A stretch of DNA of 64,000 bases from Rostratula benghalensis (taxonomy: Eukaryota > Chordata > Aves > Charadriiformes > Rostratulidae), in NCBI GenBank assembly GCA_013399305.1, contig VXAI01000069.1, positions 1,158,282 to 1,222,281 of the forward strand, written 5' to 3'. The translations under genes were made by a program, and so were the position numbers. How positions within the stretch are numbered: the stretch's first letter is position 1; every line of letters starts with the position of its first letter. Under the pieces are notes generated by a model. It was not told the origin of the DNA, searched no databases, and was given only the letters and a program-made list of their open reading frames with translations. This document shows positions 21,801 through 34,450 of the stretch, one piece after another.

Positions 21801-24800
21801 TACCCAGGGCTAAGGACAGCCGAGCAGAGGCAACAGGAGACTGTCAGGATGAGACCTCACCGGTGTCATGGCTTGGTCGCTCTTGATGAAGTCTAACAGA
21901 TCAGATCACAAACTAACAGCCTGCTTAAGAATTTGTCTCAACAGAATAACCCGCTGTCAAAAGCCGATCCTAGAGAATGAAATGTACCCTCAGACACAGG
22001 AGACTCAGTGACAGGACAATGATCCCCCTCACTTTATGGCCCCATAGATGTGATTTGACATTGAACCGGAATATTCTCTCCCCCACCCCCCAAAAACCTA
22101 CCCCAGACAAACAAACCAAACCCTAATAAAGGGATCATAACTGCTTGGCCATTTTCAATAAAAAAGAGTTCATACTTTTTTCACTTTAAATCTGCATTCT
22201 CTAACAAGTCCATAATCGTAAGTGACTATTTCCAAAGAATTAGAGAAAAATACACACCAAAAATGAAACAAGCAAACAATTTTCAGTTTATAGTGGCCCC
22301 AGCATCTCTCAGACCTGATTTATTCTGCTGCTGTAAAACAGAATTAAGATAAATGGTGCGTTGGCTTGAATGGGAGTTGTCTGTGCTCAGCATTTCTGAA
22401 AATCAGGCTGAAAGGGAATCTCAGACTTACATCTGATTTGTACCTGACTCATGCCTACGTGACTCCACTGACTGCTGCAGGCTGCTGTCAACAGCTTCTG
22501 TCAGGACTGAAAGAGGAATAAACCAAACCTCCCATCGCTTTTCAGAAGCCACTGTTCTTTCTGTTCCACCAGCTGACGACTTAATCCCCTCCACAGATGG
22601 ACAGGTAATTTTTGAAGCAGGGATTTCAGCTATCTGCACAATCACGTTTCGATTTCTCTGCTTGCCTGATGTGGCCCAGAGCATCACGACCCACGCTGAT
22701 AGAGCACTTGCCAGACCCAGTTGTGAATGTAAAGAACCCATCTTCCCATTGGCAACCACCTACTGTCCCTGGGGTAGCAGCAGTGATTGCTTACATGGGA
22801 AAATGATTAGTGTAGTTAGCTGCCTTTAATGTAAAAAAAAGCCCTTTTGTTCTTTTATCAACTTGCCAGTTCTCATTTGTTCTTTCCTCTTCCTGCCGCT
22901 GTTTCCCCACACGTATTTCTTGCCTTCTTGTCCTGTCTCTTCCCTTTTCCTGGATGTATTTCCCAGGAACCTGCTCCTCTTCCACACTGGCAGATCTGTC
23001 CCCACTGACAGCCGTTGGCTGGGATTTTGTTCACATCTCTTGGCTATTCCTGCCCATCAGTACTCAACCGGTCTCTCCTGCTGTAAATCCTGGTCCTTGT
23101 GTGTGATTATTGGTTCTTTAGACTGTTGGGAGACATCAAGTGACATAAAATACTCCTACACGCGCCACTTAACTGACTGTCAGGACAGGCATATCGTGGA
23201 GAAATGCTGCTTACTTTTGGTCCAGATCTTTTGGAAGCAAATCTTATCATCACTAAATCTCATTCCCTCTGCCTTGGTCTTTCTGACTGACTCATTCCTT
23301 AAGCACCAGGTTGTTGCCTAGAGGGTGTAATCACATAAATATAATCCACTGCACAGTGTGTGTTACTATGCCCACTCCACTGAGAATGAGTACAGCTCCC
23401 AGGAACAGAAATGTCTTTTTAAGCTCAAAATGTAGCAGCTCATGCTTTTAGCTGACAATGTTTTGGAGCCGTTTCAGTGGGCTACATATATATAAGCAAA
23501 CAAAACAAATACATTCAGTAAAACCCATTACACCTCTGTTTTCTATAGCATTGCCAGTAGCAGAAAAAAAAAATAAAATCAACTACTCCACACCTCTGCT
23601 TGTCCTCAGGGGTCCCCAGGCACAGCACAGACAGGGCAGCCAATGGGTCACGATACAGACCACACATTCCCTCTCTTACTCTAGCACAAGCACAGCATTG
23701 CAGATCCCCTGCCCAAACAGCTTTTTATCCCACCTTTGCAAAGAGAAAACAACAAAAACTATTATTAGGCCTTGGTCTACCCTCTGGGTATCACCCTAGA
23801 TGGTATTTCTGGGTGGTATTTGGGTCTGCTGCAGGGTATCTAGAAGGCAGCTATAGGGAAAGAGAAAACAGCTGGAGCTGTTGGGCCGGGGGAGGCTGCA
23901 AACAGAGCTTTGAGGAGGGAGATAAACCAGACCCCCCTCTTTGGGCATAAGGCAAAAAAAGCACATGAGAAACTTCTTGGTGGCAGAGGGCCCCAGCTCT
24001 GGGGTTGCTCGTGGCAGCAGGCTGTGGTTCTCCACCCCTGAGGGCTTCAAGAACAAGATGGACAAAAAGTCTACTCTGAAAAACTTACCTGGAGTCGACC
24101 CTGCCTTGGGGTAGGGGTGGGCTGTGAGACCTTTTGAGGTGTCTTCCTTAAACTCCTGTTTTTTCAGGACTTTATGGGTCACATTCAGGCACATAGTCTG
24201 TTACTTGGTAACTAACCTAAAATCTATTAAATGACAAAGTTACCTGAATTAATACCTTAATTAATTTCTCCCTTTTCACTGAGTATCCTTTCTGCTGAAT
24301 TTGCTCTATGATTACTTCAAGTGTTGTCTCACTCCCCGACATCTGAATCATCCAGAGGGAAAAAGAAATAATTTGAATTAAATAACTATTTTTTTTCTTC
24401 CCCCAAACAAACTTAGTGAAACAAACTTGTAAAATAGAGGAAATAATTTGCCTCTTTTATGTTCATTTCTCTTAGGCTCCTACTTACTTAACCCCATTTA
24501 AACTTTGTATCAGCTTATGACATCCGGTGAAAGTACACTACAGCTTATTAAAATTTAAAGCTGTTACTCCAAGGGAAAACACTGAAAGCTCTTTTATGGA
24601 TTAGCCAAGTCGGCAGGATGTGGCTTCGACTTTGCATCCTTTTGATGGCACAGCCTGCTGGAGCATCTTTATGAAATAAAACTTCCCCATCACTTTCAGC
24701 CTGTTACAGTTTTCATTCCGTGCCCCAAACTTTCATGCCAGTGGGACTGTGTTCCACCCCTGTATTTCACAGGCAAAGGAAGAGGGTATCATATGCTAAT

Positions 24801-27800
24801 GTTATAAAATACATAGTCATACATAAGCTGAGGTAAATGTGGAAGTAAATGCTAGGAAAATGCCTTTCATTCAAAAAATAAGAGAGTTTAAAAAAATCAG
24901 ATTATAACCTGCCATGTATTTGCTCACCTTTTTCCTGTAGGAAGGGCATGATCTGAGCCCAGCAGGACCTGAGTGATAACTTGTACTGGTGCTGTCAGAC
25001 ACACAGAGCTGAGCCAGTGCAGCACTTTGGCTCCTCTCAAGTCAACTTGGTATTGGAAATCTTCCCAATACAGTGCTGCTGCTTATAGTACGAGTCTTCA
25101 CTACAGTTTCCTGCAGGCAGAAAAGAACCCGTGGAGTGACATAGCTGATCTCCTCTGCGGATACAGCAAACAGCCTGTTGCCCAGGAATTATTGCAACAG
25201 AAACTGCCTCACTGCTCTGTCTGCAAACTGCTCCCCAGCAAGTCCTTGTAGTTATGGACAAAGTCATTTTTTTATTTAGCTCACGTTCCTGGGAAAGGGT
25301 GGTCTCCTCTGAGACAGAGGCTGCTCCTGTACAGGCTCATTTTCAAATGAGCTCCTTCAGTTGCTGCTTTGGCTTACACAAATGCAGACAGGCTTTGGGT
25401 CCCTCAACCTTAAGTGCATTGAATCTCACTTCCTATGACTTCCAACCCAAGAGCTTGGCAGCCTGGAAGAGGCTGGTGTACCAAATTTAAATTTCCCAGT
25501 TAATTAAGACTCTCTTGTTTAATCAGAAAGAAATACTTTCAAAGCCAGGCCCTTCCCAAGTTCCTCCAGTAAATGCCCCTTCTGACAGGGATTGTTCATG
25601 GTGAAGGATATCTAGGGCCACCTTATAGCCTATGGCTACCAGGTACTCTCATCCTACAGTCCTGATAAAGACAGTTATGGCCATTCCTCCAGAGCAGGAG
25701 GAAAACACTACCTATAAACTGCTGCTTGCTCCATCTCTCCGGCATCCAGAGGGGTTTACTTCACTTTCCTTTGCTAAGTTATCCACAGAAAGGTCCTAGC
25801 TGAGCCAGAGGTCATCACACTCTAGGGGCTGGACCATCCTGCACTATCTTTTCCTCCAGCTCCAGAGTGGGAAGTGGAACCTCTGGCCAAAGATCAGCAC
25901 AGGGTCGTCACATTTCACACCACTGCAGAGGTTTGCTGTGTGAACCTGTGCTGGAGGCCTTACAAAGCATGGCTTTCGGGCTGTGAGCTTCGTCAGCTTT
26001 CATTCCCCTGTGAGCAGGGACTTCAGTCATACAGCATCACGCTGCTCTCAGCCTACATGCAGGAAAATCCTGAAATCCAGGGGAAGAAAGTGCTCATCAG
26101 TACAAACTCACCATCCCATCAGCATGCAATGAAGAGGGCATTCAGGCTGGTCTGGAAGCATCTGTGTAGGCAGAAGTTGACTCACAGGGAAAAGGAGTGG
26201 GCAGGGAATGGGGCTGAGCTGGGAAACAATTTGTCACTTGCCAGAACATTTGTCCAGCATTGCTCGTGGTGATATCGGAAGCCCAGTTTGGAAGGGGGTG
26301 GCAAAGTGACCTCCATAACTGATGCTCAGCTCTTGTTCCCACCACTCTCCTCCTCCAGGAGCATGGTACAGACATGCACATTCCCTCTCCTGCACCCCTG
26401 CGACCTCTTGGGAGCCCCCCTGAGAGGCAATGCTCTGGGAAGTGTCATTCGAGGGGCAACTTCCAGGCTGGGAAAGCTGGTCTCTGGGACATACCACCAC
26501 CCAGACCTTGGTGGTGCTACTTTGGGAATCGGAACATCTAACACATATTCCACTGCCTGAATCACTGTCAGTTTTCAGTTGTTTACAATATATCTCTTAT
26601 CTACCAGGAAGGGGAAAAAAAAATATTTATTTAGACTGATTTAGAAAGGTCTTGGGCACCTGAACCCAGGAGGCTAGAAGATACATGAAACAGCTTTGCC
26701 TTTAGAAACTGTTCCACCAAAGGAGGTCAGTCCTAGAGAAACTGGTCCCTGTCAGCCATGGCATTCCTGTTGTGCCACTTGAGCCCACAGACAAGAAGCA
26801 GCTAGGAGCTGCTGCTCCTAGCAACCCCTGGATCTGGCTACCTGTGAAGAGCCACTGAAGATTTTGTGGGAATAAAGCACATTTGTGATACTGCTGGCCT
26901 GCTCCTGGGGCTGTGCCTGGCACCTCAATGAGCTACAAATGCATGGTGACAGGGACTTCCTTTTCTATACCTACACCACACAGTTAGCAGCAGCACCCTC
27001 CACGCTTCGTGCTCTGCTAGCCAGCTAGAAATACCATCAGACCATCTAGGTGTCCCACTAAAAAGCACACTCATGGTGTGACACCTCTGAACACAAACCT
27101 CCAGAGGCAGGGAGGGAAGGCAGCCAGGGATGCGGAAGCGATGGATTTTCCCAGGGGTTCCCTCCATCCGCTCTCCTCTTGTGGCAGGAAGGCAAAAGGA
27201 GAGGGAAGTCATAGCCACAGAAATGCAGCAGCAGGATGAGGCAGGCCTGGAGAGTCACAGCTCGGCATGTATTTCCCATATGGTGTCACCATATGGTGAC
27301 TACCTTGTCACAAGGTCAGCGTGACAAGACTGCCCGTGCATTTTCTACTGATGTGTTTAAAGAGGGGAGAAACTACCCTCACTGCAGCGGGGAGACCACG
27401 GGAGAGCTGTTGGCACATTTTGGCAATAACCCAACATCATTCCCAAAGGCTGGTTAATTATCTGCTCCCCTTTCCCACCCCCTGCCCAGCACACTCCTCA
27501 AGGTGGCCTGGAGCCACACAGAGCTCCTTGCAGAGGCCACGAGCAGAGACATGAGTCCTCCCTGCCTGGGGCAGACCTACGGTAAGTTTGTTGCTGTGGG
27601 ATTTCACTCTGATTGACATACTCTGTCATTTCCAGAGGGCTCAGCTTGACCAGTTTATGCTTTGGACCTTCTTTGCCCTTTCCATGCTGCAGCTTTAAGC
27701 CCAGAGATAGGAAACTGTCTGTCTGCTTCATGCTGGCCATCCACCCCAGTGTGGCGTAGGCGGCTCTATTTTAAGATAATACCCAGATTGTAGAAAAAAA

Positions 27801-30500
27801 CACCAGGTGAGAGGTAGAGGTGTCTGCTTCTGCTGCTCTTGCTGCAGGGACATTAACCTGCAAGATGGAGATGGTGCCAACAGCAGGGTGCAATTGCTCC
27901 CCGAAGGAGCAGCAGGTAGGATGCATTTAACTCTCACCTTCACACTGTTAAGATCAGTGCTGGAAGGTGTTGTGGGGCTCAGACTCCTCCCTACAGCCTT
28001 GTTCCTTAACAAGAGGGCATTGTCCCTGCTGTTGGGAAAGCTGGCCTCATGATGCCGGGCAGGACAAAGGCTTGATTTACCCTGTGAAAGAGCTGGAAAC
28101 CAGGAAGGGGCCGGAGGCAGCCAAAGCCTGCTCTCCTCATCTGGGACACTTTGGATTTTGATGCGAGGGGGTGATCAGCTGCGGGCACAAGTGAGCAGGG
28201 CTCAGGGCTCCCTGCCTTCAACAGGAAGCGCTCTGGGACAGCACGGATGTGGGAGGCATCAGGGGCCTTATTGCTCTAATCCTCTCTGTTTCCCATGGCA
28301 TAAATCAACAAGAGAAGCCCTCCAGATACTCTACAGCCAGACGGGAACACTCTCACTTTGTGTTTCACTTGACATTTAAGTTAAGGCCTCCTGCATTGCA
28401 CATCCACCCTGCAGAAGAGGAACGAGGGGGCCTGACGTTTGGAGAAGCCACCTGTGATCCTCCAGCCCTTGGACGCTGGCAATGCTCTGCCTGTTTCAGA
28501 GGACAGCATACAGCTTGTCATTCTTTCCAAATTGTTTCTACACTCCAAGAGTCCAGAAGGTCCTGCTTCCCACCGTGCAGCAAGTTAACCGAGACAAGAA
28601 TTACAGGGGACATTCAAACATGCATCTGAATGCAGGGTAGGACCTGCAGAGAGAGAGGTGGGTTCCATGTCCCAAGCCATCAGATACCTGTGACAAATAT
28701 AGGACTGTCTCTCCCAGGACAGGTCATGCTGGTCAGTGACAGCAGCAAGACTCTTAGACTGCCCTCTTGGAGGGTGGAAAGGACCCCTTGTTCCACCACA
28801 TCTGAGTTAAAAGAGCTGCAAAGGGCTGAAATTAAGAAGACAAGGGAAAAATTGTGGCATTGTCTGAGGGAAGGTGGGAACATGGAGCCACAGATCACTT
28901 TGTACATCTCAGAGAGGGAGGAACTCAGGGCAGGCAGTGATGGGGACCACACAGGCATCTGACCTGGAGAGAGTCTTGAAACTGTTGTGAGAAATGCCTT
29001 CCTCCAGCCATAAATGGGGCAGTTTGGTAACGAATGGGGCAAGTTGATCCTGACATCCTCCAGGCTGCTGTAGGTAGACACAAGCACACAGATGCAAAAA
29101 ACCTCCCACAACCAAAAAAAAAAAAAATCCCACCCCAACCCACCATCCTCAAACACCTTGTTGGGGCCAGAACTTAGCTCCCACCATTTTTCACAGCATA
29201 CAGTTTTTATCCATTTATGCAGCTTTCTTTCTTTTCCACAAACTCAGTACCTGAGTAAAAAACATTTCTCCAGTCCAGTCATGACTGACAGGATCGTTAC
29301 AGTATATATTTATTGCTGTGTATTGTAGCTGTCAGCCTAAATTGGATCACTTTGGACCCCGTGGGAGAAGCTACAGTGAGTGTCTGTCACGTTGGCTACC
29401 GTGCAGAAGCAGCGGGAGGTGATGTGACACACTGAGCTCAGTGCAGAAGGAGGTGGCCACACAGCCAGAAATAACCACGGTCGTGTGGTGGACACTCATT
29501 AAACACTTTGCTGCAAATGATTCTCTCCCTCCCTTCCAGGCAGCTCAGGCACCCACAGCAGCTGGATACGTTAGAGACAAACCAGGGGAATGACTGACAC
29601 GAATTTTGGCCCTGACATTTGGGAGTATGAGATGTTACAAGCGCGTTGTTGCCACACCAAATACCATCCCATTAATTCTCCCGTGAGCACAGGTCAGTGG
29701 GAGAGATGAAGCCCATCAGCAAAGCAGCAATTGTGTTGATATTTCCTTGCTGTTAAATGCTAATAGGTCCAGCTTTTGACTTCATCCTCACTAGCATCCT
29801 GCAAAAAGCACCCATATACAGGAATCCTCTCTTTCAGCCTCTTAATTTTTTTTCTTCTCTTTTCATAGCAGAGTTCAAGACAGGATATGGGAGCAAAGAC
29901 AGATTTGATGTCAGATTTTAGTTAGAGCAGGCTTCTGACTATGTGATTAATTGCAAGGTTGTTTTAGCTGAAACACGCATCGCAAAGGATTTATAAAAAC
30001 AACTGTAATTCAATGCACATTCAGGCATTTTCTTTTTCTCTCATATAAGAACTGGATTGCTGCTGTACAGCAAACTGTCAGCCAGCTTATTCTGCAGGGC
30101 TACAAAAGATGCTTGTGCTGTGGGCCTGATTTATGAAAAGTTCCTCCTAACAATGCAATCCTAGCTTGATTAGCTCCATAGTGCCTGTTCCTGAAAAGGG
30201 ATTTTTCTATTTTTGTTTCTTCCTCCAGCAGGGGATTCCCTCTTAATTAGCTGCAGAAGAAAAATTGCGACAGAATCAGAGGCAGAGAGGGAGGAGAGTG
30301 TGAAGGTCAGTTCTTCCAAGTCAGAAGGGTTATTTCTCACCAGCTGCTGCAGAGTGAAAAATAAGTTCCAGTCCTATAGAGAATTTTGCAGGATTACTAA
30401 AATTTGAACTTGAAATGCTCTGTCATCTGGCCCACTTCCACTGCACACGGTGGATGAGACCAGCGCAAAAAGGCAGTGATGGGAAGCAGAAGTCAACCCA
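18900..30500. other. Intergenic region upstream of DUSP5, proximal part
   Basis: No recognisable exon or RNA gene. The region holds small simple repeats (GT around 19041-19055) and the palindrome cluster at 27277-27328. Blocks around 21850-22080 and 24240-24560 are A/T-rich, without repeats, and could be regulatory. Confidence 0.7.
27277..27328. repeat. Cluster of overlapping palindromes
   Basis: CATATGGTG-T-CACCATATG (27277-27295) overlaps a perfect 16-bp palindrome GTCACCATATGGTGAC (27285-27300). Next comes a hairpin with arms CTTGTCAC and GTGACAAG (27304-27311 and 27321-27328). The last part contains GGTCAGCGTGACA, one base from an estrogen-response-type inverted repeat. Confidence 0.85.
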
Positions 30501-30546
30501 GTTCATGTGAGAAATGAGACTCACATTTTTAGGAATGAGGATGACT

Positions 30547-30720
30547 AACCACTGGAACAGACTACCAAAGGAAGTGGTGGAGTTTCCCTCTCTTGATGTC
30601 TTCAAAACAAAAAACGCTCTAGTCAAGTAGGAGTTACAGGGTTTGGCTCGGGAACCACTGGATCAGATCTTCACGCCTTAAAAACGATGAAACCACATAC
30701 GTGATGTGAAGATGGGGGGA
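30547..30720 (+). mobile_element. CR1-like LINE fragment, ORF2 C-terminus
   Basis: Reading from 30547 the translation is NHWNRLPKEVVEFPSLDVF, ending at a TAG at 30628-30630. This is the WNxLPxEVVxxPSLxxFK motif at the C-terminus of CR1-family ORF2 proteins. The adjoining ~90 bp are probably the 3' tail. The fragment is 5'-truncated and dead. Confidence 0.7.
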
Positions 30721-33700
30721 TCACATGGATGTCCCATGTTCAGATGCAGTGGCTGAAGCCCATTAACAACTCACTGTGTTGTAGCTACAAATAAGCCGTG
30801 TTTGTAAGAGCTCAGACTGGCCCTTTTATCGCTGTGAAATGAGTAGGCAGGAGAGCGCATCCTTTAATGGGTGAGCTGGTGTGCTCTCCTGGGAAAGCAG
30901 CTATCTTACAGCTATAAGTGTTTAGAAGCTGACAAGGACATCTTTCTGCATGCCTGCAGCACCAGTCATAAACTAAATAAATATTCTTAAGGCAAACTTG
31001 TAACGTGTCATCAAAGCAACTGATATTTGCAACAGCAAGCATAAAAAACAGTGTATGGGAACACCTGGCTTTTTCACCGAATCCACACAAGAGATCAAAG
31101 CACTTCGAGAAAGAATTTCCCTTTTTGAAGGAAAAAGATGCCATCCTGAAAAGAGAAAAGGAGGAGCAGAGCTGCCTGGAGTGATCATGTGTGGGGCTGT
31201 AGGCAGGGATCCTACAGATCCAGGTCCCCAGGCCAGGTTCTGCACCAAGTGACACAGCAGGATGGTACCACCAGCCCTCTTCTGGGAGGGAGCTGACCAC
31301 CCCAAATCTCACGGTAGGAGTGGTGGTCCCTGAAGGCACCACACAGTCAGGATCCACCTCACTATGGACACTGTCACCTCAAAGGATGAGGCTCACACCC
31401 AGCTGACCCAGCAACGTTGACAGTTCCAGCCTCACCATGTATGAATGACGGAGGATTTCTCCTTGGTGGGTCCTCATCAGTGCAGTTCCCCTTGGTCTGC
31501 TCCAGTAGGTACATGGGAGGCTCTGCAGCCCCAGGGCCCAAAGATGAGGAGTGCAGCATGAGCTGAATCCTTGGGCAACACAGAAAAATGGGAAGAAAGT
31601 TCAGTATTTATATCTCTTGTGGCTGCAGCCCACTTGAGACTACCAGCTGTTAGAACAGTCTCCAAAGTACAGCACTGCTTTCACCCAAACCAGGGACCAC
31701 TTTCCCTTAAGGGGAGGTCATGCTTTTCAACATCTCTTCATTATCCTAATTCCCACCCAAACATCAGTACCGTTCCTTGTACCCTGGAGATCTTTGAGCA
31801 GTTGCCAGGATGGACATGGTGTGCCCCAGGTGGTCCCACCATTGACCACCAGAGGAACGGGGCAGCCAGCCACCCTGGGCCCGGCTGTCATGCTCATGCC
31901 CCTGTGCTTGCAGCAAGATACCTCTATGGTTCTACCTCCTTCGTTCCTCTCCAACCATCAACTTTCCCACCAGGATACATCCTCCCATGAAAAGCAATGC
32001 ACACACTGCATCTGCCCAGGAGGAAGCCACATGGTCCCCAGCCCAGGGCCACTGCGCTCTTTGTCACCTGGCCCAGCCAGCAGCAAAGCTTGTGACTTTG
32101 GTTGCACACTGAGCATGGGGGGGAGGGACATGGCCCTGAGGAGACCAGCATATGGGTCTTCCAGTACCAGCAGCTTTGGTAGCACACCTTCCAATTCAGG
32201 CCATGATGGATACTTCAACTACCTTTGAACTCACTCAAGGAAGTTTAGAAGGATTTCATTGTTCATTTAGTGCTTAATGTTACTTGAAGAGCTGCATCAG
32301 CCTCTTAGGCCATTCTTGGGGTTGTCTGCAGATGCCAGCTCTTCCCACTTGAACCCAGGGTGCCTGTCAGCAGGGGAGAGATGCCCTCTCAGGCAAGAGA
32401 AAGGTTTCACTTTCCCTAAGGTGACAGCTCGGAGGAAGGCTGGAAGTTGAACACCACATACGGATCATGCTTCCCACGTTTCTTCCTGGTGTGCAGAAGG
32501 AGAGATGAATTCACTCTGCCATCAGCTGGGAGCTCAGCCTACAGAGACCCAGAGTGCCCTGGCTCACAGTTCTGGAAGCCCTAGCAGGGCTTGAAAGCAA
32601 ATGCAGCAGTGATCATCCAAACACCTGAACTGGCTAACTGCACCTGATAAGGTTTCTTCAACATGTAATGTGTATTAGGACTTGTCAAGGGTGGGGCCTC
32701 AAAAGTGTTAACAAAGGTGGTCTCCAAACAAATGTGATCCCCAGGACATCTTCCTGGAGAGGGTTCCCTGGACCCCCTCCTCCTATGCTCCTGCACAGCC
32801 CACCTCCTCAGCTGCTCCTAACTGCAGAGCACCCAGCTATTGCTTGCCCACGGTAAAAGCAGCAGCACATTACATGGATTTGGGCATCTTCTGATGCAGT
32901 TTAATTGCTGAAAACAAAGCACAAGGGCCTTTTCCCTACAAGCTCAAGGAGTTTCCCGCGATTGTGTGCATTTTAGAGCTCTCCAGTGGGCTCTCCTTAC
33001 ACTTTGTGAGCACAGAATGAAACATCACAAATTGTGGAAAGAGACAGAGACAGCACCAGAGATAATGAGATAAAAAAAAGCAAGGTGTCATCATGCACCT
33101 GATCCTGCAGTCATTATCTCAGATGGCAATTCCCATTGCTTTCATCAAAGTCTCAGGCAAGAGAAGGAGTGCCGGATCTGGCCCAGCATGTGTGATGATA
33201 TCAGTGGTTCATTGTCACAGAGCTGGGAATTACTGCCAGCATTTTAACATCCCCTGCCACCCACGCTTTTATTCCGTATCATCACACGCTCTGGAGAGTC
33301 GCTCGCTGCTGCCAGACTCTGCTGGAAACACCGTGGATGTAAAGCTTTGGTGAAGGGTCCTCAGCTTTTGGCTCTCCTCCTGCCATTCAAGCCACTCGGA
33401 GCTCGTACCAGACCAAGCTCCAGGGTGCATCGCGCCAAAATCCCAGAGCAGCCAGAGGCGTGGGGAGGTGAGATTCGTCAGCAGGCAGAACTGCTGGGCT
33501 CCCCAGCCTCTCCATCTGTTTGTCTGATTTGGTGTGATGCAATCCAACGGCGGTGCGAGGGCTGCAGGGGCTTCATTATGCACCCACAGGCCACCTACAT
33601 TTTCTGTCCCTGACCCACTGTGGAGCAGGACACCTGCAGCACCGACAAACATCAGCAGGTTTGGGAGCATTTGACACCCACATCTGTATCTCTTGGAGCT

Positions 33701-33732
33701 TTGCAGATCTGTAGTCAGACAGTCACATTGCA

Positions 33733-33752
33733 TTTTTTTTTTTTTTTTTTTT
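33733..33752. repeat. Poly(T) run of 20
   Basis: Homopolymer run, possibly the tail of a minus-strand retroposed sequence, though no parent element was recognised. Confidence 0.85.
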
Positions 33753-34329
33753 AAATATGTAAGAAACAGGAGAGAGCTCGCATCTTCTATCACCAGTCAT
33801 ACCTGGGATTTATATCTCTTGAGGCAGAGGAGAATTGGTTCTTGCTCTGCCTTGCCCAGAGAGTCACAGCACTTGCTGGGAGGTGACCCATGGGATCAGG
33901 CTCTGGTTGTTTGTGCCTACGGGACATGTACCCGTGGAGGATGAGCCTGTGCATCACCAGTTTTGCTGCTGGAGTTCCACCTAGAAATGTTCCTCACACC
34001 TGTTTATTAACAGGCACTGCTAGCCCCTCGGATCCTGGGATTTCACTCCCATTTCCAGTGAGAAGAGATGCAGCCACATTACACCAGTGCAGATGTGGCA
34101 TTCCCGTGTGAGGGAGCCACGCAGCCTGCTCCCCTCCCTGGCTTTCAGCAATGCTCCCAGTGACTCTGTGGCTCTCAGGGCTTACCCCTCAACATCAAAG
34201 TAAGGAGGAAAAGACACAGCCTGATTGAATTTCCTCGTGGTTAACAGCAAACTTTACCTTTTGCTACCATTCTTTATACGTTAATCTACCCCTCTTTTTC
34301 TCTCCCACTCTCCTGGAGGAGGACTCTTT

Positions 34330-34450
34330 CCTGGATCTGATAAGAGCCTAAGCCTCATTAGGGTAATTAATGAGCTGGAGAAACACAGCTCGGAAGAACC
34401 CAAAACTCAAGGAGGCTTTATGTTCCCTTTCAGTAATTCCTGTGTCAGGC
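34330..34450. promoter_or_regulatory. Candidate conserved noncoding element, upstream (C)
   Basis: CTGATAAGAG (GATA type) is followed by CCTCATTAGGGTAATTAATG, a cluster of homeodomain cores. Repeat-free. The regulatory role is inferred from site density only. Confidence 0.25.

Noticed and set aside
29008..29017. Perfect CArG box CCATAAATGG about 10.7 kb upstream
   Set aside because: Single isolated match. Four to five such matches are expected by chance in 64 kb, and no Ets core was seen nearby.
31840..31862. CTCF-like CCACCAGAGG
   Set aside because: The following GGC core is missing, so the match is partial.
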